A DNA stretch of 64,000 nt from Morinoia aosen (lineage: Eukaryota > Arthropoda > Malacostraca > Amphipoda > Talitridae), in assembly GCA_030386875.1 (NCBI GenBank), contig CM059562.1, positions 61,440,201 through 61,504,200 on the forward strand, in the 5' to 3' direction. The notes under the pieces are model-generated. The model saw nothing but the letters and a program-made list of their open reading frames with translations, made no database searches and was not told the origin of the DNA. Every line of letters starts with the position of its first letter. Position 1 is the first letter of the stretch. This document shows positions 35,101-46,445 of this stretch, one piece after another. Made by a program: the position numbers and the translations under genes.

Positions 35101-37495
35101 TTGAGTTCTTTTACTTTCCCTGTGTCTATCACTTTTTTGTTTTACGTAATTCAATTCAAGCGCCAGTTAGCAATTGTGGTGCAGCGTTGCATGACGAAGT
35201 CGAGGGCTCCAACCAAAGTCCACGTGGAGAACTAACGTTGTGAATGATTCAGTCTGTATTCATTCTTTTAGAACCTAATTTATTGCATAACATTTTAAGC
35301 ATAAATTTTTGCTTTACTCATCTCTCTTTTACATCTTTTTCTTATGGTGATGTATGCAATAGTTAGGGTGTTCTAAAAATCTGTGTTATATCATAAGAAA
35401 TATTGTTTTATGTAACAAACTAAATGTGATAGCAAGATGTAAGCCTGCGTTAAATCTGACAGTAAAATCGAATTGTATAAGATAAATTCAACGTTTATAA
35501 GTAGAAATTAGAATAATTACTCTCTGAAATTAGTTCATATCCAGTTCTCTTATGCTACAATAGCTTTGCGTCACACACGGCGTAAGACTTCATTCAAAAT
35601 TAAAAAGGAAAATTTTGAGCTATAACCCAACTATAAAGCTCTAATATTCCTAAAGGAAACGTAACCACTAACCAACCTTTTTTCGTCTCGACTGGGCCAC
35701 TCCTGGCGTACCCTGACGAAACTGTACCCGTCGCACTCTGGGTAAAAATTGAATACATCATTTATTGACAATAGCTACAGATCTAGTTTAATTAGAATAT
35801 ATTTGAACAGCCAAACACTTCAAATACACTTCTAGAAATATCTCGCCCAGAACTCTTAAAGCTTCCAAAACTTTTCCCGAACATAGTTTCCCCGAGGGAA
35901 ATCTTTGCGATTAGTTTCTGGATAGCTCTTTTCCGTGCAATGCTCCTCTGTAACCTAATTGTTCTACGAATAGTCTTTTCTGCACGAGAAACCTAAGAAA
36001 AATGATCTTTGAAGAAGAAACTCTCATTAGTTCGGAATGCTCTGGGGTCAATGCCATTCAAGACTCGATCGCGGTAACGTGTTCAAGCTCTTCTGCTAAA
36101 AATGGGATATTACAATGTACCCACAAAACCTCCTCTGCAGAATGCACTGCGATTAAATTTGTATGGTTTATAAGTGTAATGATATGTATTTCTATTCACA
36201 ATAGCAGTTTTTTTGATATTTCTATAGCGTTTGACTATAACTCTTTTATTCATTAGAAAAAAGGCTGAATGTCCATAGTCAGTGTCTTGTACAGAACATA
36301 ATAGTGATTGCGCTCTTGTAACCTCAACGGAATGAGTGCATGACTGCAAGTATTTAAAATTTAGTGGTGTTCACTCTCTTTTACTGCTGTCCATTGTCAC
36401 AACTGTAAATGTGATTGTAACGAAACAGTTTGGTGGATGTGAGATCAGGTGGAACTTAATCATCTCTTCAGCTGAATCCACTTCATTCCATCGAAGTTGA
36501 AAATTTTCTGGAAATCAAGCGCATGTCTTTTTAGTTAGCACTGGGTGCTTTACTAAATGACTGTAGAAAAATTATCATTCAGTTCATCATTGTATGACTA
36601 GCTAGTGAAAAATATTCTTCGAGCATATGCAAGTTACTAAACTTTTTTCTTGTTCAAAGAATGTTCAATTTATGTTATTTTAAATATATTGAAATAATTG
36701 AAGAAAAATAAGCCTCTTCGTTAACTTGGGGATCAAGTTCTGCGTAATGGAAAACCAAGTACTTGTCGAGAAAATGCAAAATTTATCAGACACACATTTT
36801 ATTCCTGGTCATCTTATCACATTTAAATCTATAATCCACTGAATAATTTCATGAAAATACACATCAATAAAGAAATTTTCGCCGAAAAGTGGTCAGATTT
36901 TTTCTGGCCAAGGGTGAAACCATCAATACTTTTTAGCAGTGAACGTGTATGCGTCCTTAAACTTAAGGGTTACCTACGACACTCACATCCAGTCCCAAGT
37001 GCGATGTTTCGTCTGGCTGAAGAACAAAAAGTTTCAAGTCCACTTGGCTCCTCAAATACATCAAAAAAGAAAAGAAGAAAGCAACGAACATGGAGTACTG
37101 CAGAATTCTTCGTCTCCGCGTCAAGCTGAAAGAGTTAGACAAAATTGCTGCATTCATTAAAATATCAGCAAATTTCCATGCATTCATAAAGTGATCGAAC
37201 TAGTATAAACTCAACACAATTTACGGAATAAATTTTTTTGTTCTGCGAATAGAGCACCAAAGAGTTGGGTGCTTGGAAATATCTTCGCGCACATACAGGT
37301 AGCCAATTATTACCATTAAGCAAACTCTTTGTAATAATCTAACTCAGGTGGCTGAAATGGTGCAACTGAGCAGAGTTTAAGCATCATCGAATCGTAACAG
37401 CAGGAGTTTTATTATAAATTATTTATGATACAAGGTAGTTTTCCCACGTTCTAGCACTCACAGTGGTATAACAATGCTGACAAGGAAAATTTCGT
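35101..37495. other. Non-coding, no gene seen
   Basis: About 2.4 kb of AT-rich sequence without recognised features. Short open frames on both strands at 36.0-36.3 and 36.9-37.2 kb have no motifs. Confidence 0.45.
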
Positions 37496-37496
37496 A

Positions 37497-38712
37497 TCAA
37501 AAGAGCAAATTTCTGTTAGGAGTGATGGGAATCCCAATTATCTCTGTACAATCAACGACTACGCTGTGATCGATGAGTTCATCTTCAGACACTTCTCCGA
37601 GTTTGCACAATGCACAATCAAAAAGTTGAGAATCGGTGAAAGGAAAAATTTGATTATTAGAATGGATTGTTTGGCTCAATAGCTGGTCACATAGTCGAGC
37701 ATACGCGAATCCATAATTACTGAAAATAGTAGCAAAAGCCTTATTCCAATCAAACCCTTCTATATAGTATTGCATGCATCCTTTCACGCAAGTGTCTCTT
37801 CACGTGACTCTTTATTAGGTTCCAAGCTAACTCTATTGGATTTAGCAAATGAAAATAAGGAGCTAAGCGAAGTATCTGAATGCTGAGATATTCTGTCTCT
37901 ATGCGCTTCAAGATTAGAATGAGCTAGAACATTGTCAATTATGAAAGTAAGATGGTCAACCCCGTTCTGACGACACATCTATGAGCTCCCGGAACCACTG
38001 CAGACAATCCTCTCGTTTGAACGGTCCGCGGCGAGTCGAGGTTAGAAGCAATTGGGTATTTTTCATTGCTCCAATGATGTATAGATTTGCGCCTTTGCTG
38101 GACGGAAGAATCACTGAAGCTTTCATACCAATTTTTGATCTTCCTTAGTTTCTTTTACAGTAAAGGTTGAAATTTGTCTCATCAACCCATAATAGGGTCT
38201 GCCTTTCTGATCTCACATTGAAAAATTGTTCCATGTATCTAGCGCGCGTTTTCCTTTGTTCTCTTCATCATTCATTCTATCAATGCTTGGCCTCACTTAT
38301 TTTGCGGAGAACATTTCAACATGGAGCCAATTTTTTATAGTATTCACACACACGTCAATATCATGATCTTGTTGTAATTTTCTGTGAAGTTGTGAGAGAG
38401 TAATCGGTACATTTTTTTCTATGGCTGTCTGTTGTCATTGTCCTCAATATTTCGGAACATTTCTTATTATTATTTCCTCCTTTCTTCTTTGGTAAGACTT
38501 GCTTATTTTTCAGCCACCTGTATGCAGTCTTAGCATTTACTCCAAGTGCTCTTGCAAAATTCTTCCAGTCCTCTTCATTATTGAAGGTTTCTATTATTCT
38601 CTTTCTGTCTCGCGCACTTGTTTTATTATACTTCATCTTGAAGGTTTTGGTTTCTGAAAGATGAAGATGTTTGGAGTTGAGGTGGACACTTATTGCTGAT
38701 GACAGTTGCATG
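37497..38712 (-). pseudogene. IS630/Tc1-mariner superfamily transposase, frame-shifted
   Basis: On the - strand the pieces read in order. First comes an N-terminal helix-turn-helix (DWKNFARALGVNAKTAYRWL) followed by a basic linker KKKGGNNNKK. Then LLWVDETNFNLYCKR holds the first catalytic Asp, with GRSKIGMKASVILPSSKGAN and TSTRRGPFKREDCLQWF after it. LTFIIDNVLAHSNLEAHRD holds the second Asp (DN-x-x-x-H). LLNPIELAWNLIKSHVKRHL holds the third acidic position (NPIE), and a C-terminal region ends near 37497. At least four frame shifts or stops separate the pieces (for example next to the NPIE block). Terminal inverted repeats were not located. Confidence 0.75.
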
Positions 38713-39000
38713 TCTACACAAGGCGCGACGTGATGTGCAGCAATGTGCAGCGCGGCGGTATCTCTGTGATGCTTCTTTGATCAAAGTGTCTGAGATACGA
38801 CTCCTCTGTCTAATGGTTTGATAATGAGTAATGGTTCAAACAATGAAAATTATAATCTGTATTTTTTTTCGTAAATTACACTCTGTAAAAACTTAGTATC
38901 TTTATACGCATTGTTGGAATAAAATTACTTCACAAAGAAAAAATAGATTTCACTAAGATTCTATCAAATAACATTATGAAGCCAATAAAATTCTAATGAA

Positions 39001-39180
39001 ATGAAATTAAATTGTAAAAGAGGAAATCAAATATCACTTGAAGCAATTCTATTTTCATGAGGATCAGATCAAATTTCATTTGGAGCAATTCTATTTTCAC
39101 GAGAAGGGAAATTAAAATTCACTTGGAGCAATTCAAATTTCGCGAGGATCGAATCAAAATCCATTTGGATCAAATCAACT
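39001..39180. repeat. Tandem repeat of about 43 bp, four units
   Basis: Units end in CATTTGGAGCA, CACTTGGAGCA, CATTTGGATCA and similar, each preceded by a TTTC(A/G)(T/C)GAG(G/A)A block and AATCAAA-type sequence. AT-rich, non-coding. Confidence 0.65.
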
Positions 39181-39391
39181 TCTAAATAGTATAGACGACT
39201 GATCAATGAATTGGTTCTCTCAATATCCGATGCTTAATTTTACAAAAAATAATTTATATGGGCTAGATGTGAAAAGTATATTATAGAAAAGATTAGTATC
39301 AGGCTCAAGATCTATGTCATTAATCACGGCAAATTACTATATTAAGAAGAGTCATATAGCAGAAAATATTTGACCTGATTACTTTATGTGA

Positions 39392-39499
39392 TTAATATTC
39401 CGATAGGAAGAGAAATTCAAGACTCGATTTGAAAGCTTTGTAAGAACTTTTTTGTCGGATCTCAGCAGGAATCGAACTCCAAGTCTTAGTTCCAAAGAC
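39392..39499 (-). pseudogene. 3' end of a CR1/jockey-like reverse transcriptase gene
   Basis: Thirty-five codons and a stop read VFGTKTWSSIPAEIRQKSSY and KAFKSSLEFLFLSEY. They match the end of the RT frame at 51944 (FVGTKTWNSIPAEIRECNSY, TVFKRHLESHFLSEY) and end with the same residues. Upstream the match stops at a hairpin (39507-39551). It is a 5'-truncated copy of the same or a closely related family. Confidence 0.8.
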
Positions 39500-39506
39500 G
39501 AAGTCG

Positions 39507-39551
39507 TCGAGTTACGACGTTGATCCGTTCGTTGGACGCGTCGTAACTCGA
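39507..39551. repeat. Perfect hairpin, 13-bp arms and 19-nt loop
   Basis: TCGAGTTACGACG at 39507-39519 and CGTCGTAACTCGA at 39539-39551 are exact reverse complements. The hairpin abuts the truncated reverse-transcriptase 3' end and may mark a breakpoint or another element's end. Confidence 0.75.
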
Positions 39552-39832
39552 TTTCATCGTCAGTCGAAACGTAAGTCGAAACATAAAGAAAAATACTTGT
39601 ACAGTATGTACAGTGCTGTGTTCTGTATGTAACTGTTAATGACATAAAAAGTCTTAAAAAGAAAGAAAACAATTCCTTACCGCATGAATTAAAGTAATTT
39701 TTGATAAAAAAGAGCATAATTCTTTACCACATAAATTACAGTAAATATTAATAAAAAAGTGAGAAATATTCCCTAATATTATTTATTATATTTTTATGGG
39801 GAGAAGCGTCGTAACCACGAAACAACATAACT

Positions 39833-39946
39833 CAGTCTAACTTTTCCGCCGCCTGCATGCATATTTTTCGCCGCCTAAGCGATTTAAACGATCAAAAAGC
39901 TTTGGCTGCGAAAAACATGCATGCAGGCGGCGAAAAAGTTAGACTG
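39833..39946. mobile_element. MITE-like element, 114 bp, 30-bp terminal inverted repeats
   Basis: The ends, CAGTCTAACTTTTCCGCCGC plus CTGCATGCAT and its reverse complement at 39917-39946, match at 29 of 30 positions. The inside contains a third TTTTTCGCCGCC block. A target-site duplication is not obvious. The high GC of the repeats contrasts with the AT-rich flanks. Confidence 0.75.
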
Positions 39947-40194
39947 GGAAGTCGAGACCGGCGTAACTCAAGGACTTGCTGTACTGGGTTGTGACCGAGG
40001 TTTCAAAAGTAAGTAATCGGTCAAACGTTGTTGCAAGCAGGCTGGGGAAGACGCGTGGAACGCTGTACAGGGATCCTCGCAAATGTGTCTCTCATTGGCA
40101 TAGTTCAGAGTATCGACGAAGCCCATTCCCATTATTTTGGCTTTTTGAAGAAACTAATTTTTGCTATTGACCTATTGAAAACCCTCGAGAATAT

Positions 40195-40620
40195 ATGCAT
40201 GACCTCTATACAGCCCAAAGTGACAGTTTGGTGTGTTTTATCTAAACGCGCTGTTCGACTTATTTTTAGTTGCGTCAGTTACTGTGCATTCAAATCGACA
40301 TTGCGATGTGATGAAAATTTTCCTTCTCAGAGTATGAAGAAGAACACATCCTGAAGAACTTCTGGTTCCAACAGAATGAACCAAGAGCTCATACAGGCAT
40401 CGTCCGTCCATGCGAAATTGTAGACATGTTCCCGAGTATAGTAGTCTCCTCAAGCAAAGCTGTTACCAGGTCACCGCGCTCACCTCATTCGGGTCTCTGT
40501 GACTTTTTATGAAGGCCGAGGAGAAGGTAGGCAATTCGTGACTGATGACGAGGCAAAAATCATAGCTGAGGTTTTCTCTCAGTGTCATCAGTATTTGCAC
40601 CAACCAAAGACCATTTAAGA
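40195..40620 (+). pseudogene. Mariner-like transposase relic
   Basis: The sequence reads IQPKVTVWCVLSKRAV near 40210, then NFWFQQNEPRAHTGIV near 40355 (family form WFQQDGA-x-x-H), then MFPSIVVSS and SPRSPHSGLCDFL, equivalent to the PPRSPDL-x-x-CDFFLWG block. The middle is broken by stops, and the first Asp region is not recognisable. The second catalytic Asp is replaced by Asn in QQNEPRAH, so the copy is inactive as read. Confidence 0.65.
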
Positions 40621-42540
40621 ATAAATTAAAGGAGTTTCGTCTAACACTCAAGTAAGGATGATGGACTCAATTATGAACACTAAAGTAAGGATGATATTTT
40701 TGCAGCACTAAAATAATGCACCATGTATGTGATCTGGGTTAGGTTAGGTTGCACGTTATTTTGAGAACGCGATGCTTGAGACGTGCAACCTGAATTCTTT
40801 AATAGTGATATCGGGATTGCTTAAAAACAACATGCATGCATGTAGTATTAAAGTTATTTCTTCGTTTGAGTTTAAACGTGTTCAAATGAGAGCATTGAAC
40901 CGCTGACATTTTAGGCGAGCAAAAATGGTTACATATATCAAATGCTTTATTTGGAAATTTCCAAGTGATTTTATGCTCTGACTAAATGATTTGAAAAATT
41001 TACCAAGTTATTATTTTCTCCTCTTCACAAAAGAATGAATTCCAAGCAATTTTTTGGTAATGCGTTCTCCTGATTTTCTAATGTAATTTAAGGTTAACTG
41101 TGAGTTTCAATTTCCATCTCATGCATTCGTCTGAAAAGAATAGACTCCTCATCGGAACAGCAACTGCTCGAGTTCCCACAGAAATCGCAAGCCTCGAGTT
41201 TCCTAAATGATTGGGTAATGGCATTGCGCTCATCTGCAGCTTTTTGTCAAGGAAGAACCGTTGTATGATATGTTTCTCCTTATCAATAATTACCAATGCA
41301 TTTTTCTTGTTGAACTGTGCCAGGCACTTTCAAAATACGTTCAAGATTACTTTCCGGATTATTTGGGCTCGAATTGTACTCGTACATTTTCTATCAGTTC
41401 AATGTTTCAGTAAGGACATTTGAGTGAGGAAGTAAAACGAAAGTTGGGGCATTTGTTTTTCTCTCAATATATTTTATCCTTCATAATTCCTGCTAGTCAC
41501 GACCAAGTAACTTGTGTTTTCCAAGATAATACATTTTTCCTTATGTTTTCCAATATACTAAAGTTCATTCCAATTATTACTGTTATGGGTCTTAGTTCTG
41601 CTCCATCTTTGTTAGAACTCTGCGTAGTTGCGCTCAGTTCAAACGCATCACTACAATGCTTTAATTATTAAGAATTTTTTCACTACAGTTCAAAGGATAT
41701 TTTGGTTCTACGTTATATTTGACTCGTAGTTCTGAACCAAGGTTTCGTAGGTGACCTAATAAGTGAAATTAGTACTTGATTTTATATTTAAAATAAGTTT
41801 GAGGGTGGGGGAATCATAAAAGGACGGTAAGTCCAAACTAAGCTTATCCTAAAACTCGAGTAAAATTGTATGGGCGAACTAATCCGCTGATAGAATTATT
41901 TTAAATTCGAAAAAATAATATTTATTTTTCAAAACATCGAGAAAAGTATTTATTTCAGTGTTTAAAAGTTCAGAATTATAGTTCTACTGCCTTATTTTCC
42001 AAACAATGAATTGACTCGGGCGCACGGCAAACCGCTGTGAGTCATTTTGGCAATCAAAATAGTATTAATCTGCGGTTACGGCATTGAGTAGAAGTGCAAA
42101 GTACCAAATGTATTTAATTAGTCCGGAGCCAATATACTGACGAGAAATTCCTCACCTTACTAGATGCGAGCTGAAACACATTTCGAGCAGATGAAGGGGA
42201 ACCAAGAAGGCGCAAGAAGATGCGACGTTCTCTCCACGTATGGTGCCTGCATGCAGATAAAACATTTGGTGAACTGCTGCCACAACATAAAACCGTCGCA
42301 CACATTACCGCTTCCGATGACGAGGGATATAAGCAAGCTCGCATTTACTTCTAGTATTATATTAACGCATGAAAACCCAGCACCAGTTTCGGGTGACGCA
42401 TGTTTACAAACATAGCTGCATTTCTGGCCAAAAATTTAGACATTTTGACAGGGTGATTGGAATTGCTGCAATGGCTTCTAATGGCGGACTGTGGGACAGG
42501 CAGATAACTGGGCGACCAGTTTTATGAGAAATACTCTTCA
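40621..42540. other. Non-coding, no gene seen
   Basis: AT-rich sequence with short motif-free frames on both strands. Nothing recognised. Confidence 0.45.
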
Positions 42541-42554
42541 ACTGGCCGCCGCCC

Positions 42555-43085
42555 ATTTATCTTTCCCAGCCCCCTCACAGCAAGCCATTAGAAACAGCTA
42601 CAATAATTCCAATAACCCTTTCAAAATGTCTTATTTTCTATCCTATGAAAATCCTCTAACAAACATGACCTCCGTATTCTACACTTTGTATATGTTCACG
42701 AATAAACCTTCACTAAATAACGATTTCAGAGAGCCTAAATTATTAATACCAATTTGCGGTATGTTGGTATGAGCGTGATATGTGCATATAAAAAATGTAT
42801 GTGTGCATGTGTATGTATGGTTGTATACGGCTATGTGAGCTGTGTGTCCTGTCTATGTGCTTGCGTACGGAGCTTTGACCGTCCGTAAATTTTTTTTTTG
42901 TCATTTTTGCTTTGTATATTTGTTCAAACCATAAATATCTTATTCTTGACGGTAAATCAATTATTTTTTCCAGCACTGAAGATCGAATAATTATATTCCA
43001 AAGCGTTTGCATCAATAAATATTCTCTATAACGTTGATTCTCCTTTTTATATTGAAAATAAGATTACCTAAGTATCGCCCTATAA
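42555..43085 (+). mobile_element. Penelope-like element 3' end (GIY-YIG C-terminus plus tail)
   Basis: AIRNSYNNSNNPFKMS and SVFYTLYMFTNKPSLNNDF match the C-terminal end of the GIY-YIG domain in the copies at 32.8 and 45.9 kb. A TGTGTATGTATGG-rich tail follows, then CACTGAAGATC...CCAAAGCG at 42974-43005 and an AACGTTGATTC block, all in the same order as at 46.3 kb. It is strongly 5'-truncated; nothing of the reverse transcriptase remains. Confidence 0.75.
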
Positions 43086-43099
43086 GTGCTATTCAATGT

Positions 43100-43220
43100 T
43101 AATAATAAATAATTTCCTCGTCATTCGAAGGGGCTGTACAGTTTTTGAGACACCCTGTAAATAGGATGTCTCGAAAAATGTACCCACACTCCGAATGACG
43201 AGAAATACATTATTTATCAT
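43100..43220. repeat. Imperfect palindrome of about 120 bp: two transposon ends head to head
   Basis: The left arm contains ATAATTTCCTCGTCATTCG and CAGTTTTTGAGACACCCTG. The right arm reads the reverse complement: GGATGTCTCGAAAAATGTAC and CCGAATGACGAGAAATACAT. They meet around 43158-43164. The right arm is the left terminal inverted repeat of the transposase relic at 43225-44360, whose other end carries TTCATTTTTGGAGACACC at 44341-44358. So a second, oppositely pointing end of the same transposon type abuts it. Confidence 0.7.
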
Positions 43221-44360
43221 CATAGAGTGAAATGGAATGGCTTCGAATGCAGAACACGAATGTAATTGGAGAATCATGTTCGTAAATGTTCAAATTGGTT
43301 ATCATTTTGTCCAAACGCAAAGGGATATGCAAACGTCACGAAAAAGTTCAATAGAAATATCGCAACATTGTCTTTCAATTTCCAATTTCAATACATCAAT
43401 TATTGTTCTGTGTTTGGTGCGATGAACTTTGTCTTTGAAATATCCCCACAAATAGAAGTCCATGGTCGTGAGGCTGGGGAATGCGCAGGGTGTTCAATGG
43501 TACCCTTTCTACCGATCCATGTTTCTGGAAAAGCTGCATCGAGGTGAGCTCGTACATCGCGATGGTAGTGGGGAGGTGCTCCTTCTTTCTTAATTTAAGT
43601 CTCGTTGTCATCACCAGAAATTTTTAAATTTGTGCACCGACAAACTTCTGAAGCAAGTTGAGGTAATTCTCACCAGTGAACAACACCAATATCCCACCCC
43701 AAACTGTTTCTCCTGGTAAGTTTACATGGTGTTCAAGTGTTTCAAGAGGCCAAGCACATGCAATTATGATGATTAATGGAGTCATTTAATTTAAAGGATA
43801 CCTCATCGCTTCACACGATCTTGTGTAGAAACTCGACATCTTCTGCATATTTTGCTAGGTACCATTCACAGAATTGAACTCTCCGGTCAGGATCTTCTTT
43901 GTTGAGAGTATGAATTAGTGTTGGAATGTAGCATTTCCAGAGCAGACGCTTCATGATGCAATAGACGCTATTTTTTGAGACGTTGGTTCCCTAAACAGTT
44001 TGTGGAAGAGATTTCTGCGATGAACGAAGGAGTGTTTCCTGTATCTGCTCTCCTTTTACAGGGCTCGTGGATGTCCGTGGTCGTCCAGAACGTTTCTTGT
44101 TGACGTTCTGGCCGGTTCCATCTGTTTCACATTTGTCTTTGATGCGAGCAATGGTCCTGCCCGTTGGTGGCGGTTTTGCGAATTCAGTTCTTTAATCGTT
44201 TGGACACATCAATTGTGTTTTCGGTCTTCCAGCATAAACTTCCACTCTTTCCAGATAATTTAATTTCCTGTCATGATGTGATTAATTAAATACACCTGCT
44301 ACTAAAAGAAGCATCATGTTAGCGACAAGTAAAGTGTAAGTTCATTTTTGGAGACACCTT
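43156..44360 (-). mobile_element. Tc1/mariner-superfamily transposon relic with inverted ends
   Basis: On the - strand GAPPHYHRDVRAHLDAAFPE and TWIGRKGTIEHPAHSP mark the middle catalytic part. After a frame shift comes DFYLWGYFKDKVHRTK, and the C-terminus IDVLKLEIERQCCD ... QNDNQFEHLRT ends at about 43290. The WIGR(R/K)G-x-IE-P-A-SPD block and a closing FEHL are typical of an abundant arthropod Tc3-like group. Upstream, ANSTINHHN-type and RRVQFCEWYLAKYAED pieces are in other frames. Ends near 43156 and 44358 share an inverted TTTTTGGAGACACC-like motif. Many stops show it is inactive. Confidence 0.7.
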
Positions 44361-44984
44361 ACAAATTTATATACAGTGTGTATATATATATACACACGAC
44401 GTTTCATCACCGAAGGCGCTACAGACCGGCGATTTGTATAAGTAGTTTCGTCATCCGTAAGACCAATCGCTAATGTTCTTATTTCCCGCAAGGTGTCACC
44501 TCTCTGAACCAGTATGCTGTGCACGAAAATCTCAAAAATATACTGTACAGGTGTTGACGCACGAGCTCCAAATGACAACCCTCAAGATAACAACAATTAG
44601 TAAAGGAGAATGAGAACGACTAATATACACTCCGCATATCTTTTTAGAGCACCAGATGTAAGTCTCTAACCCACACCTGAGCATGAACACCTGTGCGAAG
44701 TTCGATCAGTAAGCGACATGCTCACTCCAGCAGAAACTATCGTATTCAGTTCGCCGTTTCGCCATCGTTTATATTGTTTATGTGAAAATATGGATTACAT
44801 GAGGTACAGTTTTAAAATAAAAAGAATTTTAATCAAAATTTAACTCTTAAACATTATTGAGGTTCATGGATAATGAAGTTTGATTCTCATTAAAACTGAT
44901 ATCGATTTCGTATAACTCATTCCATTGAGATTCTGAATTACATCTGAGTTCTAGTGTTTATGAAAATATAAATAGAAAAGAGAA

Positions 44985-45130
44985 GAAAGAAAAACTAAAC
45001 TTAGAAAAACTTTATTTCTAAGAGAGTTGATAAGTGAAATGTATAAGATGTTGGTTTTAAAAATTTCTTTGCCTAAAGGTCAATTTATGGACAAACCATA
45101 CGAGGTGTACAACAGCCGTATCAGGGATTA
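44985..45130 (-). repeat. Possible LINE 3' end (copy 2)
   Basis: Shares the purine-rich AAAGAAAAAC run, ACTTTATTTC, TTGGTTTTAAAAAT and CATACGAGGTG blocks, in the same order, with 5386-5760. No coding part is seen. Confidence 0.3.
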
Positions 45131-45840
45131 ACTAACCCATTGAGAGAAATAATCAGACTACTTTCTCTTTGATATTTTATCGAAGGCAAGATGGGTACAA
45201 GCTACTAAAAACTTTAAATATTACTCGAGAATGTCTTTGAGGTGTTCGCTATAAGTTAAAAGAAAAAAAGAAAATTAATCAAGCCCTCGTCTGAAACAGG
45301 CCGAAATACCGTCCTAAATGACTTTCCAGTAGTGAGAAAACGTTACCCAAGAGTAATTAATGAAAAACAGGGCGCAACACGCACATCTAAAACAAATAAA
45401 CAAACATACTCGGATAAATAAATTTCAAAGCTTGTTCGTCAGTCGCTGAGTGAGATGATTTGTCAATGAATCCAAAGCTTACACTGGACTTATTTCATTT
45501 ATCTATTTACATTTTGGGATGCAGAAACCTGCGACGCTCACTGGGGGTAGCAAAAGATCTCTTCTTGAAACAGTAAGCTGGAGAACTATTTTTTTCTGAA
45601 ATTTTCAGTTATTTCCGATTAAAATTTAAGTGATAACTGGTTTGTAGAGCGTTAAGCGAATGTAATCGTCATGAATTTCAATTCTTTTCGGAAAAAAATG
45701 AAACACTTCATCCTGCTACATCAAAACTGACCACTCTATTGCTCAGTGTTGTCGAAAGAGACAAGAAACAATTTATGAAACGAAAAAATTGGTTTCAAAT
45801 ATTAATTCTGACAAAAATTAAGAAAATTCAAGTTACAACA
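45131..45840. other. Non-coding, no gene seen
   Basis: AT-rich sequence, nothing recognised. Confidence 0.4.
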
Positions 45841-46445
45841 AAAAGAACGTTTTTAGGTTTCTCCATAAGAAACCATTGCATAGTTCCAATCACCCTTTCA
45901 AAATGTAAAATTTTTCTATACTATGCAAAGCCTTTTAATGAACAAGACCTCCGTATTCTAGAATCTCTTCATACTCGTATATTCACCAATAAACCTTCAC
46001 TGAATAACGATTTCAGCGCGACAAAATTATCTGTAGCCACTATTTCCTAACTTGCGGTATGCTGAGGTGCGCTCAGTGTGTGTGTGCATGTAGTGCGTGT
46101 GTGTGTGTGTATATATATATAAATGTATAGGTGTATGACTATGTTGTGCATGTATGGTTGTGTACGCCTGTATGTACTGCGTATATTGCCTATACGCTTA
46201 TGTAGGTGCTTTAGTAGTTAGAAAAGGATTTATTTTTTATTTTTTGCGATTGTGTTTGGTATTTCTATTCAGATCATATCCATCTTATTCATGACTGAAA
46301 ATTACTTTTTATTTCTTCCAGCACTGATGATGGAATAATTTTTATTCCGAAACGTTTGCTATAATAAATGTTCTCTATAACGTTGGTTCTTCTTTCTATT
46401 TTGGGTATAAGATTCCCTAAGAATCGCCCTATAAGTACTACTAAA
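45841..46445 (+). mobile_element. Penelope-like element 3' end with complete tail
   Basis: In two frames the start gives RNHYNSSNHPF-like residues. A clear frame then gives DLRILESLHTRIFTNKPSLN and NDFSATKLSVA, the GIY-YIG C-terminus shared with the copies at 32.9 and 42.7 kb. A (GT)n/(AT)n-rich tail (46075-46120) follows, then the CTGATGA...GAAAC element, AACGTTGGTTC and CCCTAAGAATCGCCCTATAAG. The last block also occurs inverted at 63545-63600. The element is strongly 5'-truncated. Confidence 0.75.
46318..46390 (+). ncRNA. Hammerhead-ribozyme-like element in a Penelope-like tail (candidate)
   Basis: CTGATGA (46324-46330) is followed by a hairpin (GGAAT...ATTCC), GAAAC (46349-46353) and, after a 22-base loop, AACGTT (46379-46384). 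ACGTT next to GAA can pair with AACGT to give stem III, leaving a T as the cleavage-site base before GG. CUGANGA, stem II and GAAA are the fixed core of hammerhead ribozymes, which are known from Penelope-like retroelements. Against it: one unpaired T lies between CTGATGA and stem II, and no good stem I is visible. Related, partly decayed versions lie at 42976 (CTGAAGA) and 63930 (CTGAAGA...GAAAC). Confidence 0.45.

Noticed and set aside
44370-44402. TGTGTATATATATATACACA palindrome as a regulatory site
   Set aside because: A simple dinucleotide repeat that is palindromic by composition; no evidence of function.
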